Assembly: GCA_046303115.1 (NCBI GenBank)
Contig: JBKCGZ010000015.1
Span: forward strand, 1-23,677
Direction of reading: 5' to 3'
Source of the DNA: CAINEC01 sp046303115
GTDB lineage: Bacteria > Bacteroidota > Bacteroidia > AKYH767-A > OLB10
DNA length: 23,677 bases
Positions 1 through 7,380 of the stretch are shown piece by piece. The translations under genes and the position numbers were made by a program. Below the pieces are notes generated by a model that saw only the letters and a program-made list of their open reading frames with translations, did not search any database and was not told the origin of the DNA. How positions within the stretch are numbered: the stretch's first letter is position 1; every line of letters begins with the position of its first letter.

Positions 1-285
1 GCGATTGTAGCTTTGCCGGGAGGATTCGGTACAATGGATGAATTGTTTGAAATACTCACGTGGGCGCAATTGGGATTACATCAAAAGCCTGTCGGGATCT
101 TAAATACAGAAGGATTCTTTGATGGACTTCTAGCTTTTATACATTCAATGAGCGAACAAGGATTTGTAGCCCCCGTGCATCTGCATATGTTGCAAACAGA
201 AGTCGATTATAAAAAGTTAATACACTTGCTAAATCACTACAATCCACCACCTTTTCCGCAGTGGTTACATAACGATGAGGTCTAA
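1..285 (+). CDS. LOG-family nucleotide 5'-monophosphate phosphoribohydrolase, C-terminal part
   Basis: The reading frame is open from the first base of the window, so the N-terminus lies outside; 94 residues are visible before the TAA stop. They begin AIVALPGGFGTMDE, which contains the PGGxGT-x2-E signature of the LOG ('lonely guy', TIGR00730) family. In this family the loop and glutamate bind and hydrolyse nucleoside 5'-monophosphates to a base and ribose 5-phosphate. The following WAQLGLHQKPVGILN stretch is also typical of the fold. Family members are usually about 180-240 aa, so roughly the last 40-50 percent is present. The C-terminal PPPFPQWL tail is less conserved. Family assignment is secure; the physiological substrate cannot be told. 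No clear terminator follows, and the next gene has its own promoter. Confidence 0.88.
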   Translation, partial: AIVALPGGFGTMDELFEILTWAQLGLHQKPVGILNTEGFFDGLLAFIHSMSEQGFVAPVHLHMLQTEVDYKKLIHLLNHYNPPPFPQWLHNDEV

Positions 286-331
286 AAATCGTTCATTCAC
301 CAACCTTTTTAAAACACTCACGTATTAGGCC

Positions 332-363
332 TTGCAAATTAACAAGAGCGAAGGCTATATTTG
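332..363 (+). promoter_or_regulatory. Bacteroidota-type promoter for the DUF349 gene
   Basis: TTG at 332-334, then 21 bases, then TATATTTG at 356-363. This matches the known Bacteroidota pattern TTG-N19-21-TAnnTTTG exactly. Transcription would start near 367-370, leaving a 5' leader of about 90 bases before the ATG at 462. That leader is long compared with others in this window and contains a 10-base palindrome, CAACCGGTTG (433-442). Confidence 0.7.
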
Positions 364-461
364 CCCCTCATTAAAGTTATTGCATTAAAAGTGTACTTAA
401 ATAATTAAAAGTAATTAACCCTTAGAGCTGGGCAACCGGTTGTACTAAACAAATTTTTAAA

Positions 462-2453
462 ATGGATCAGAATCCTGCGAACATGGAGCATCAAGATGAT
501 GCTTCAGAAAACCTTAACCAAGGTAATGAAATGGAGAATGTAAATGAAGCTCCATCAAACGAAGAAAATACTGTAGAAGAGACAGTACAACAAGGTGAAG
601 CCGCTGTAGAAAATACAGGGATTGCAGAAGAGCCAATTGTAGTGGAAGCACCATCAGAAGTTCACGAAGAAGAGGAGCACCTTAATCAATTACCAGTAGA
701 GGAAATTGAAGAAGTTGAAGCAGAAGTAGAGCCTGATGAAGATTTTTCACAGCTTTCAAAACAAGAGCTTCTTGAAAAAATGGAAATTTACAGCAAGCAC
801 GATAAAGTGAATGCTGTTAAAAATAGAGTGAATGCTGCACGTGATGTTTTTCAAGGCATCGTACAGCAAGAAAAAAGTGTAGCCCTTGCTAAGTTTTTAG
901 AAGAGGGAGGAGTTAAAGAAGAATTCGATTATCAAGATCAAATTGAAATTAAATTCTTTGATGCTTATAAGCATTACCAAAAACGCCGATCTGAATTTGT
1001 CCTAGGTCAGGAAAAAATTCGTCAGGGAAATCTTAAATTAAAGAATGAAATTCTTTCGCAGATGAAAAACATCTTGCAGAAAGAAGAAGATATGTCGAAA
1101 GCATTCAATGAATTTCATGAGCTTCAGGCAAAGTGGAGAGGGATTGGTCCAGTGCCACCTCAAAATGCGAATGACTTATGGATGACGTATAAGTTATACA
1201 GTGATCGTTTCTTTGAGTTTATCCGATTGAATCGCGAATTGCAGGATTTAGAAATGAAGAAAAATCTTGAAATGAAAATTCAATTGTGTGAGCGCGCCGA
1301 AGAGTTGATGTTGGAACCATCCTTAAACAAAGCAATTCAGGAGTCGCAGGCTTTACAAAATAAGTGGAGAGAGATTGGTGGCGTGCCTCGCGAAAAGCGA
1401 ACTGAAATCTGGGTTCGTTTTAAAGAAGCAATTGATAAGATTTTTGAAAATAAACGTCAGTATACTGAAGCGCAACAAAAGCAATTCGAAGGTAATTTAG
1501 TTGCTAAAACAGCCTTGCTTGAAAGAGCTGCATCAATAGTAAATGAAAACTATGATAAGCACACGCAATGGCAAGAAGCTTTACAGCGATTATTAGAGTT
1601 GCAAACGGAGTGGAGAAAGATCGGACCTACACCTAAAGAGAGTAACGAAACTATCTGGAATAATTTCAAAACTACTTGTGATCAGTTCTTTAAAAACAAA
1701 GACAACTATTACAAAAATAAAAAGCAGGAATTCGCTAATAACCTTCAGCAAAAAACCGAGTTATGTGTTTTAGCTGAAGCGCTAAAAGACAGTACTGATT
1801 GGAAGGCAACAACTCAGGAGTTGATTCGTCTTCAACAGGAATGGAAAAAAATCGGACCTGCCGGAGACAAGAACGAAAAAGTATGGCAACGCTTTAAAGC
1901 TGTAAGTGATGAGTACTTCGCTCGTAAGACTGCACATTTTGCTGCGCAGGATGAACAACAGGGTGAAAACATGAAAAAGAAAATGGATTTGATTGCTGAG
2001 GTAGAGCAATACAAAATTCCAGAGGATGCAAATGAGGCCATTGAGCAGCTAAAAGTTTTCCAACGCTCTTTTACTGAAATTGGATTAGTGCCAATCAAAG
2101 AAAAAGAAGCGATCCAAACTCGTTTCAGAAATGCAATTCAGGTTCACTTTAATGCATTAAAGTCGAAACCTGAGTATAAGCAAGCTTTCCGCCCTCGCCA
2201 GGATCGTCCTGAGCGTCAAGATCGAGCGCCTAGAAATAATGAGCAGAAAGGGGGTAATGACGATTCAAGAAATCTAAAGTCGAAAATGGAAAAATTGAGT
2301 TCAGAAGTGCAATTATTGGAAAACAATCTTGGATTCTTTGCTAACTCTAAAAATGCCAGTGCATTAAGAGAAGAGTATGAGCAAAAAATACAAAAGGCAA
2401 AAGAAGAGATTGCTAAGTTGAAGGCAAAAATGAACGAATTACGAAATATTTAA
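462..2453 (+). CDS. DUF349-repeat coiled-coil protein
   Basis: A 663-aa cytoplasmic protein with no signal peptide or membrane segment. Residues 1 to about 95 are very acidic and of low complexity (many Glu, Asn, Val), probably disordered. About 160-560 holds five helical repeats of the DUF349 type, spaced 76-82 residues, each centred on a W-[RK]-x-IG-x-x-P motif. These lie near residues 225, 302, 384 and 461, with a degenerate fifth (FTEIGLVP) near 537. A basic Arg/Pro/Gln-rich linker follows (about 570-595), then a C-terminal coiled coil (about 605-663). Large DUF349 proteins are common and single-copy in Bacteroidota, but their function is not established. The ATG is followed directly by the acidic region, and no better start was seen. 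A strong terminator follows, so the gene is probably monocistronic. Confidence 0.85.
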   Translation: MDQNPANMEHQDDASENLNQGNEMENVNEAPSNEENTVEETVQQGEAAVENTGIAEEPIVVEAPSEVHEEEEHLNQLPVEEIEEVEAEVEPDEDFSQLSKQELLEKMEIYSKHDKVNAVKNRVNAARDVFQGIVQQEKSVALAKFLEEGGVKEEFDYQDQIEIKFFDAYKHYQKRRSEFVLGQEKIRQGNLKLKNEILSQMKNILQKEEDMSKAFNEFHELQAKWRGIGPVPPQNANDLWMTYKLYSDRFFEFIRLNRELQDLEMKKNLEMKIQLCERAEELMLEPSLNKAIQESQALQNKWREIGGVPREKRTEIWVRFKEAIDKIFENKRQYTEAQQKQFEGNLVAKTALLERAASIVNENYDKHTQWQEALQRLLELQTEWRKIGPTPKESNETIWNNFKTTCDQFFKNKDNYYKNKKQEFANNLQQKTELCVLAEALKDSTDWKATTQELIRLQQEWKKIGPAGDKNEKVWQRFKAVSDEYFARKTAHFAAQDEQQGENMKKKMDLIAEVEQYKIPEDANEAIEQLKVFQRSFTEIGLVPIKEKEAIQTRFRNAIQVHFNALKSKPEYKQAFRPRQDRPERQDRAPRNNEQKGGNDDSRNLKSKMEKLSSEVQLLENNLGFFANSKNASALREEYEQKIQKAKEEIAKLKAKMNELRNI

Positions 2454-2475
2454 AAACAATTATAATTGGATTGTA

Positions 2476-2507
2476 AAAAGCCCTGTAGTATGCACTACGG
2501 GGCTTTT
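2476..2507 (+). terminator. Rho-independent terminator after the DUF349 gene
   Basis: Fourteen-base stem, AAAAGCCCTGTAGT paired with ACTACGGGGCTTTT (one T-G wobble), with a 4-base ATGC loop. The right arm ends in a T-run. It lies 22 bases after the stop codon. Confidence 0.9.
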
Positions 2508-2574
2508 ACATTATAGGCGGGGAGTCGCTAAAATTCGTAAATTAGCCTCCTCAAAACATTAGATTCCCCTTACT

Positions 2575-4689
2575 ATGAAAAAGTTCTTGTTAATTGCAGC
2601 TCTTTTAACTTCAGGTTTATTTAAAAATGCGTCTGCTCAAGGGCAATTGTCTCACGATAAGTGCCATGCAGAAATTATGTTTCAGGAGGCAGCTGCCAAA
2701 GATCCTAAAGTGCTTCAAAATAGAGAAGCATTGGAACATTTTACAGAGGAATACATTAACAGCGGAGCAGCTTCACGTGCGTCAAGCGTAGTAAAAGTTA
2801 TTCCAGTAGTTGTCCACGTGGTTCATTATGGTGGAGCTGAGAACATCAGCAAAGCGCAAATTGAAGATCAGATTCGTGTACTTAACGAAGATTTCCAACG
2901 ATTAAATCCAGATACAGTGAATACACCAGCTGCGTTCGTTCCAGTAGCAGGCAATGCAGGAGTAGAATTTCGTTTAGCGCAAATTGACCCCGACGGAAAT
3001 TGTACGGACGGTGTAACAAGAATTTATTCTCCATTGACATACAATGCACGTAACAATGTTAAATCATTACGTTGCTGGCCACGCGAAAAGTATTTAAATA
3101 TGTGGGTTGTAAATAGTATTGCTAATGTGAATGGATCTCCAGGAATGGTTATCGGATTTGCTCAGTTCCCTGGTGGAGCTGACTCAACAGATGGTGTGGT
3201 TATTAAATATGATTACATGGGAACTATTGGTGCTGCGGCTAACTCACAAAATGCAGGACGAACAGCAACGCATGAAGTGGGTCATTGGTTAAACCTTCGT
3301 CATATATGGGGCGATGCTACCTGCGGAACTGATTATGTAACAGATACTCCTCCTCAATATGCTGCTAATTTATCGAACTGTCCTTCCTGGCCAAGCGTTT
3401 CAAATTGCAGCGGTAATGCTCCTAACGGCGACATGTTTACGAACTATATGGATTATACAAATGGTCCGTGTCAGAATATGTTTTCAGCAGGACAAGCAGC
3501 AAGGATGCAGGCAACACTTAATTCATCCGTGAGTAGTAGAAATAATTTATGGTCTTCATTAAATCTCGCTGCTACTGGAACAAGCGGTACTCCGGCACCG
3601 TTATGTGCTCCTGTTGCTGATTTTATTCCTAAGCCAATTTTGATTTGTGAAGGTGGAAGTGTTCAGTTTAATGATGCGTCATGGGGTGGTGAAGTGACTT
3701 CACGTACATGGACATTTAATGGCGGTACTCCAGCTACTGATACTGCAGCAAATCCGATGGTAATGTATACTACGCCTGGTGTATACGATGTTACATTGAC
3801 AGTCAACAATACTACAGGAAGTAATTCGAAGACGATTCCAGGAAAAGTTATCGTAAGCCCTTCAAGCGTAACTAATTTGATTCCTTATAGTGAATCTTTT
3901 GAAAATGGAGCTTGGCCGTTTAATGATTACTACGCTTACAATGCAAATGGTGGAAACACGTGGTCAACTACTTCATTAGCTGCATCCCAAGGAACAAAAT
4001 CACTTTACATCTACAATTTCTTGAACGTAAGTACAGGCTATCAAGCGAATGATAAAGGTCCGGATGAATTTGTTACACCAGCATTTAATTTAACAGGCGT
4101 AACGAATGCGAGTATGACGTTTGATTTAGCATGTGCATTACGTGATACAACAACTGATAAACTTTCGGTAGCTTATTCGTTTAACTGTGGTCAAACATGG
4201 ACAGTTCGTTATACACGTCAGGGAATTCCATTACAAACTACAACAGCGTTTTTAGCTGGTAATTTCATTCCGAATGCGTCGCAGTGGAGAACTGAAACTG
4301 TGAGCTTCGGAAATACAATCAACAATAAAGCGAATGTTCGTTTCCGTTTTGAATTTACTCATGAGTCGTCAAATAATATTTACATCGATAACATAAACTT
4401 AAATGGAACTGTATCGGGCGTGAATGAAATTAATGTTGCTTCTGCCAATATGAATGTTTATCCTAATCCATCTAAAGGAATTACCTACGTTGACTTTACA
4501 ATGGCGGCAGCGGGTGATGTTCAAATTGATGTGACGGATATTGAAGGAAGAGTTGTTTCTACATTCAGGGACTTTTTACCAGAAGGAGATCATCAGTATA
4601 CAATGAATAACGAATTGGCAAGTGGAGTTTATCTTGTTCGACTTACATTCGGAAATAATTCAATTACTAAAAAAGCAATAATTAAATAA
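2575..4689 (+). CDS. Secreted M43-family (cytophagalysin-like) metalloprotease with T9SS sorting domain, copy 1
   Basis: A 704-aa secreted zinc protease. The signal peptide is residues 1-21 (MKKFLLIAALLTSGLFKNASA, likely cut before Gln22). The metzincin zinc site is HEVGHWLNLRH at 233-243 (His233, Glu234, His237, His243), with a Met-turn at NYMDY (Met292), which places it in peptidase family M43. The usual Gly of HExxHxxGxxH is Asn240. A PKD-like beta domain follows (about 345-430), then a jelly-roll/MAM-like region with SESFENG and a W-containing core (about 435-610). Last comes a type A T9SS C-terminal domain (about 625-704) starting VYPNPSKG and ending in KKAIIK. It should be exported by Sec, moved across the outer membrane by T9SS and attached or released. 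Protein substrate unknown. The next gene is a paralog with the same domain order. Confidence 0.92.
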   Translation: MKKFLLIAALLTSGLFKNASAQGQLSHDKCHAEIMFQEAAAKDPKVLQNREALEHFTEEYINSGAASRASSVVKVIPVVVHVVHYGGAENISKAQIEDQIRVLNEDFQRLNPDTVNTPAAFVPVAGNAGVEFRLAQIDPDGNCTDGVTRIYSPLTYNARNNVKSLRCWPREKYLNMWVVNSIANVNGSPGMVIGFAQFPGGADSTDGVVIKYDYMGTIGAAANSQNAGRTATHEVGHWLNLRHIWGDATCGTDYVTDTPPQYAANLSNCPSWPSVSNCSGNAPNGDMFTNYMDYTNGPCQNMFSAGQAARMQATLNSSVSSRNNLWSSLNLAATGTSGTPAPLCAPVADFIPKPILICEGGSVQFNDASWGGEVTSRTWTFNGGTPATDTAANPMVMYTTPGVYDVTLTVNNTTGSNSKTIPGKVIVSPSSVTNLIPYSESFENGAWPFNDYYAYNANGGNTWSTTSLAASQGTKSLYIYNFLNVSTGYQANDKGPDEFVTPAFNLTGVTNASMTFDLACALRDTTTDKLSVAYSFNCGQTWTVRYTRQGIPLQTTTAFLAGNFIPNASQWRTETVSFGNTINNKANVRFRFEFTHESSNNIYIDNINLNGTVSGVNEINVASANMNVYPNPSKGITYVDFTMAAAGDVQIDVTDIEGRVVSTFRDFLPEGDHQYTMNNELASGVYLVRLTFGNNSITKKAIIK

Positions 4690-4696
4690 TTAAATC

Positions 4697-4710
4697 GATA
4701 AACGTTTATC
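4697..4710. repeat. Perfect 14-base palindrome in the spacer between the metalloprotease genes
   Basis: GATAAACGTTTATC is its own reverse complement. It sits 7 bases after the stop of the first M43 gene and directly before the hairpin at 4711-4740. Its AAACGTTT core is also the centre of the duplicated elements at 11705 and 11868. It may be an operator or part of a longer structured terminator; the function is not shown. Confidence 0.45.
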
Positions 4711-4740
4711 ATCCCTCGTGGTTTTTACTACGGGGGATTT
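4711..4740 (+). terminator. Hairpin between the two M43 genes (terminator or attenuator)
   Basis: A 12-base stem (ATCCCTCGTGGT with ACTACGGGGGAT, two wobble pairs) with a TTTT loop, followed by TTATTTAG. The T-tract is interrupted, so termination may be partial. Only 18 bases separate it from the next start codon, and no convincing promoter fits there, which suggests readthrough into copy 2. Confidence 0.65.
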
Positions 4741-4758
4741 ATTTAGATACAAAAAACT

Positions 4759-6846
4759 ATGAGAAAAGTTCTACTAACTTTATTTGCAATTCTGATTACT
4801 GTTTTTGTTGGGAATGCTCAAAATAATGTCTATCGGTCATGCGCTACCGAAGAAATGTGGAAAGAAGCTATTAAAGCAGATCCGGATGCTGCACTAAGAA
4901 GAGCGAGTATTCCACTTTCAGGAGCACGAAAACTTCCAGGCACAAAAGTGGTTTCACCAACTGGATTTGTACAATACAAAATTCCAGTTGTGTTTCATGT
5001 GATGCATACTTATGGTCCTGAGAATATAAGCAAAGCGCAAATACAAGATGCTGTTAACAGTTTGAATTTAGCATTTCAAAAATTAAATGCAGATACTGTA
5101 GATGTTATTTCTCTTTTTCAACCCATTTTTGCGAATGCAGAAATAGGATTTGAATTAGCAAACATTGATCCCGATGGTAACTGCACGGATGGTATAACAA
5201 GAACATACACGAATTTTACAAATGCTGCTAATGATAATGTTAAGACATTAGTTGGTTGGCCTTGCGAAAAGTATTTAAATATATGGGTAGTTAAAAATAT
5301 TGCAAGTGGTGCAGCTGGTTACGCATACTATCCGGGTATCAGTTCAAACATAGACGGTATTGTAATGCGTCATGATTACACAGGAAGCTTTGGTACATCA
5401 AATAACTCTAATTATACCGAACGATCATTATCACATGAAGTTGGACACTGGTTGAACTTACCTCATACATGGGGTTCTACCAATAATCCTGGCTTAGCAA
5501 GTAATTGCGGAACAGACGATGGGATTGGTGATACGCCAAATACAATTGGTGTTGCTAATTTTACTTGTAACACAGCACAAAATACTTGTGGACAAATTGA
5601 CAACGTTCAAAATTACATGGATTATGCAAGTTGTCATTTAATGTTTACCGAAGGACAAAAGGATGCAATGCACGTTGCTCTTCAATCTTCACCAGGAGGT
5701 CGAGATAACTTAAGTACGTTGGCTAATTGGTTGGCAACAGGAACTGAACCCGGACATGTTGTTGCACCTTGTGCACCTGTAGCAGATTTTGCTATCGAAA
5801 AAAATTATATCTGCGTTGGAAATACAATTACGTTTAATGATAAATCTTGGAATGGAGATGTGACTAGTCGTGTTTGGTATTTCCCTGGTGGAACACCATC
5901 AACGGATACATCAGCTGCGCCAGCAGTGTTTTATAATACACCAGGAGTATATGATGTGAAATTAGTTGTAACTAATAGTTCAGGAATTGATTCACTTATT
6001 AGAATTGCGCATGTCAATGTTTTGCCAAATCCTGGAACAGCACTTATCCCATTTTCAGAAGGATTTGAATCATTAACGTTTGCAGGTAGCGATTGGGAAA
6101 TTATTAACCAGAACAATAATAATACTTGGGCGATAACATCATTAGCTGCAGCCACAGGAGCCAAGTCTGCTCGTGTAGATAACATGACAGGTAATTCATC
6201 TGGAAGTGTTGATGAATTATTATCGCCTATTTACAATTTTACGAACTACAATCAAGTCCAATTTAGTTTTAAAGTTGCCTTTGCCTCTCGCAGTATGGCA
6301 GACACCTCAGAATTACATGTGTATTTCAGCACTAATTGTGGCGATACATGGTCACAACGTTACTTGAAAAAAGGATCTACACTAGCGACTGCAAATGCAC
6401 AGACAAGCCCGTTTGTTCCTAACGCGTCACAATGGAGAACAGAAGTAATCAGCCTTTCATCGAGTACATTTACCAATAAGCCAAGTGTGCGAGCTCGCTT
6501 TGAATATGTTAATTATTTAGGAAATAATATTTACATCGATGACATCAATATCTCCGGAAATTATACAGGAATTAATGATGATTTAGAAAGTGCATATTCG
6601 TTTAGTGTATTCCCTAATCCTGCATCTGATGTTGCTAACATCAAATTTGATTTACCAAAAAATCAAAATGTAAAAATTGATTTATATGATGTAACGGGAA
6701 GATTGATAAAAAATATTGTTGATCAGAATTTAACAGCTGGAGAACATCAGTTATCTGTAAATAATAAAGACCTAAATGGTATTTATCTTTTAAGATGTTA
6801 CTTCGATAATCAACAATATACAAATCAAGTTTCGTTTATAAAATAA
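4759..6846 (+). CDS. Secreted M43-family metalloprotease with T9SS sorting domain, copy 2
   Basis: A 695-aa paralog of the preceding gene with the same order of parts. The signal peptide is about 1-20 (MRKVLLTLFAILITVFVGNA, cut before Gln21). The zinc site is HEVGHWLNLPH at 226-236 (His226, Glu227, His230, His236), again with Asn in the usual Gly position, and the Met-turn is in NYMDY (Met287). A PKD-like domain (about 340-425), a beta-sandwich region with SEGFESL (about 430-600) and a T9SS type A C-terminal domain from VFPNPASD (about 615-695) follow. Shared blocks such as NISKAQI, DPDGNCTDG, EKYLN and PNASQWRTE show an old tandem duplication; wide divergence elsewhere argues against a recent one. 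The Cys-rich loop after the zinc site differs from copy 1, which may alter specificity. Probably transcribed by readthrough from copy 1. Confidence 0.91.
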   Translation: MRKVLLTLFAILITVFVGNAQNNVYRSCATEEMWKEAIKADPDAALRRASIPLSGARKLPGTKVVSPTGFVQYKIPVVFHVMHTYGPENISKAQIQDAVNSLNLAFQKLNADTVDVISLFQPIFANAEIGFELANIDPDGNCTDGITRTYTNFTNAANDNVKTLVGWPCEKYLNIWVVKNIASGAAGYAYYPGISSNIDGIVMRHDYTGSFGTSNNSNYTERSLSHEVGHWLNLPHTWGSTNNPGLASNCGTDDGIGDTPNTIGVANFTCNTAQNTCGQIDNVQNYMDYASCHLMFTEGQKDAMHVALQSSPGGRDNLSTLANWLATGTEPGHVVAPCAPVADFAIEKNYICVGNTITFNDKSWNGDVTSRVWYFPGGTPSTDTSAAPAVFYNTPGVYDVKLVVTNSSGIDSLIRIAHVNVLPNPGTALIPFSEGFESLTFAGSDWEIINQNNNNTWAITSLAAATGAKSARVDNMTGNSSGSVDELLSPIYNFTNYNQVQFSFKVAFASRSMADTSELHVYFSTNCGDTWSQRYLKKGSTLATANAQTSPFVPNASQWRTEVISLSSSTFTNKPSVRARFEYVNYLGNNIYIDDINISGNYTGINDDLESAYSFSVFPNPASDVANIKFDLPKNQNVKIDLYDVTGRLIKNIVDQNLTAGEHQLSVNNKDLNGIYLLRCYFDNQQYTNQVSFIK

Positions 6847-6858
6847 ATTCGTATAGTC

Positions 6859-7281
6859 ATGGCCGATAGTTTTACATTTAAGACTACTTATATTGTTTAT
6901 GCCTCTCCAAAAGAAGTTTTTGAAGCATTGACAGATTCAGGAATTATAGCTGCTTGGGGTGGCGGAATCAGCGTAGTGGAAAATAATGTTGGAGGACATT
7001 TCGAGTGGTTTGATGGCGATGTAGAAGGACAAGTTACTGCTTTTATGCCTGGGCAAGAATTGGGCTTTAGCTGGAAACCTGTAGAATGGAGTAAGAATAC
7101 TAAACCATCGCAAGTAACAATTAAATTGAAAGAGCATTCAGCAGGAACTGATTTAGTGCTTATTCATACGGATTTCCCTTCACAGGATATTGCCGACAGA
7201 AGTGGAAATGGCTGGATTGATTTTGTCTTGGATCCGCTAAATGATTATTTCGTCACTCAAAAAGAATTCAAACAATCATAA
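6859..7281 (+). CDS. AHSA1/START-like (SRPBCC) domain protein
   Basis: A 140-aa single-domain cytoplasmic protein. The pattern YIVYASPKEVFEALTDSGIIAAW near the N-terminus, then GGHFEWFDGDVEGQVTAFMPG and a FSWKP strand, is typical of the SRPBCC helix-grip fold, specifically the Activator-of-Hsp90-ATPase-homolog-like (AHSA1) group. The fold has a hydrophobic cavity, but its ligand or partner in bacteria is mostly unknown. It starts 12 bases after the stop of the second M43 gene, so it is probably cotranscribed and ends that unit at the terminator just downstream. A role in protease maturation is possible from position alone but has no direct support. Confidence 0.8.
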   Translation: MADSFTFKTTYIVYASPKEVFEALTDSGIIAAWGGGISVVENNVGGHFEWFDGDVEGQVTAFMPGQELGFSWKPVEWSKNTKPSQVTIKLKEHSAGTDLVLIHTDFPSQDIADRSGNGWIDFVLDPLNDYFVTQKEFKQS

Positions 7282-7288
7282 TATTAGG

Positions 7289-7313
7289 AAAGTCCACTGC
7301 GGTGGGCTTTTTC
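7289..7313 (+). terminator. Rho-independent terminator after the AHSA1 gene
   Basis: Nine-base stem, AAAGTCCAC with GTGGGCTTT (one T-G wobble), 4-base loop TGCG, then a T-rich TTCTTT tail. It lies 7 bases after the stop codon. Confidence 0.85.
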
Positions 7314-7367
7314 TTTATGTAAAACCTTTATCAATCGTTTTTGTTCAGTAAATTATCAATAGTCTAT

Positions 7368-7375
7368 TATCTTTG
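7368..7375 (+). promoter_or_regulatory. -7 box of the ispG operon promoter
   Basis: TATCTTTG matches TAnnTTTG. The nearest upstream TTG (7341-7343) is 24 bases away, longer than the usual 19-21, so the -33 element is uncertain. Only five bases separate the box from the ispG ATG, so the mRNA would begin at or within about two bases of the start codon (leaderless or nearly so). Confidence 0.55.
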
Positions 7376-7380
7376 TAATA

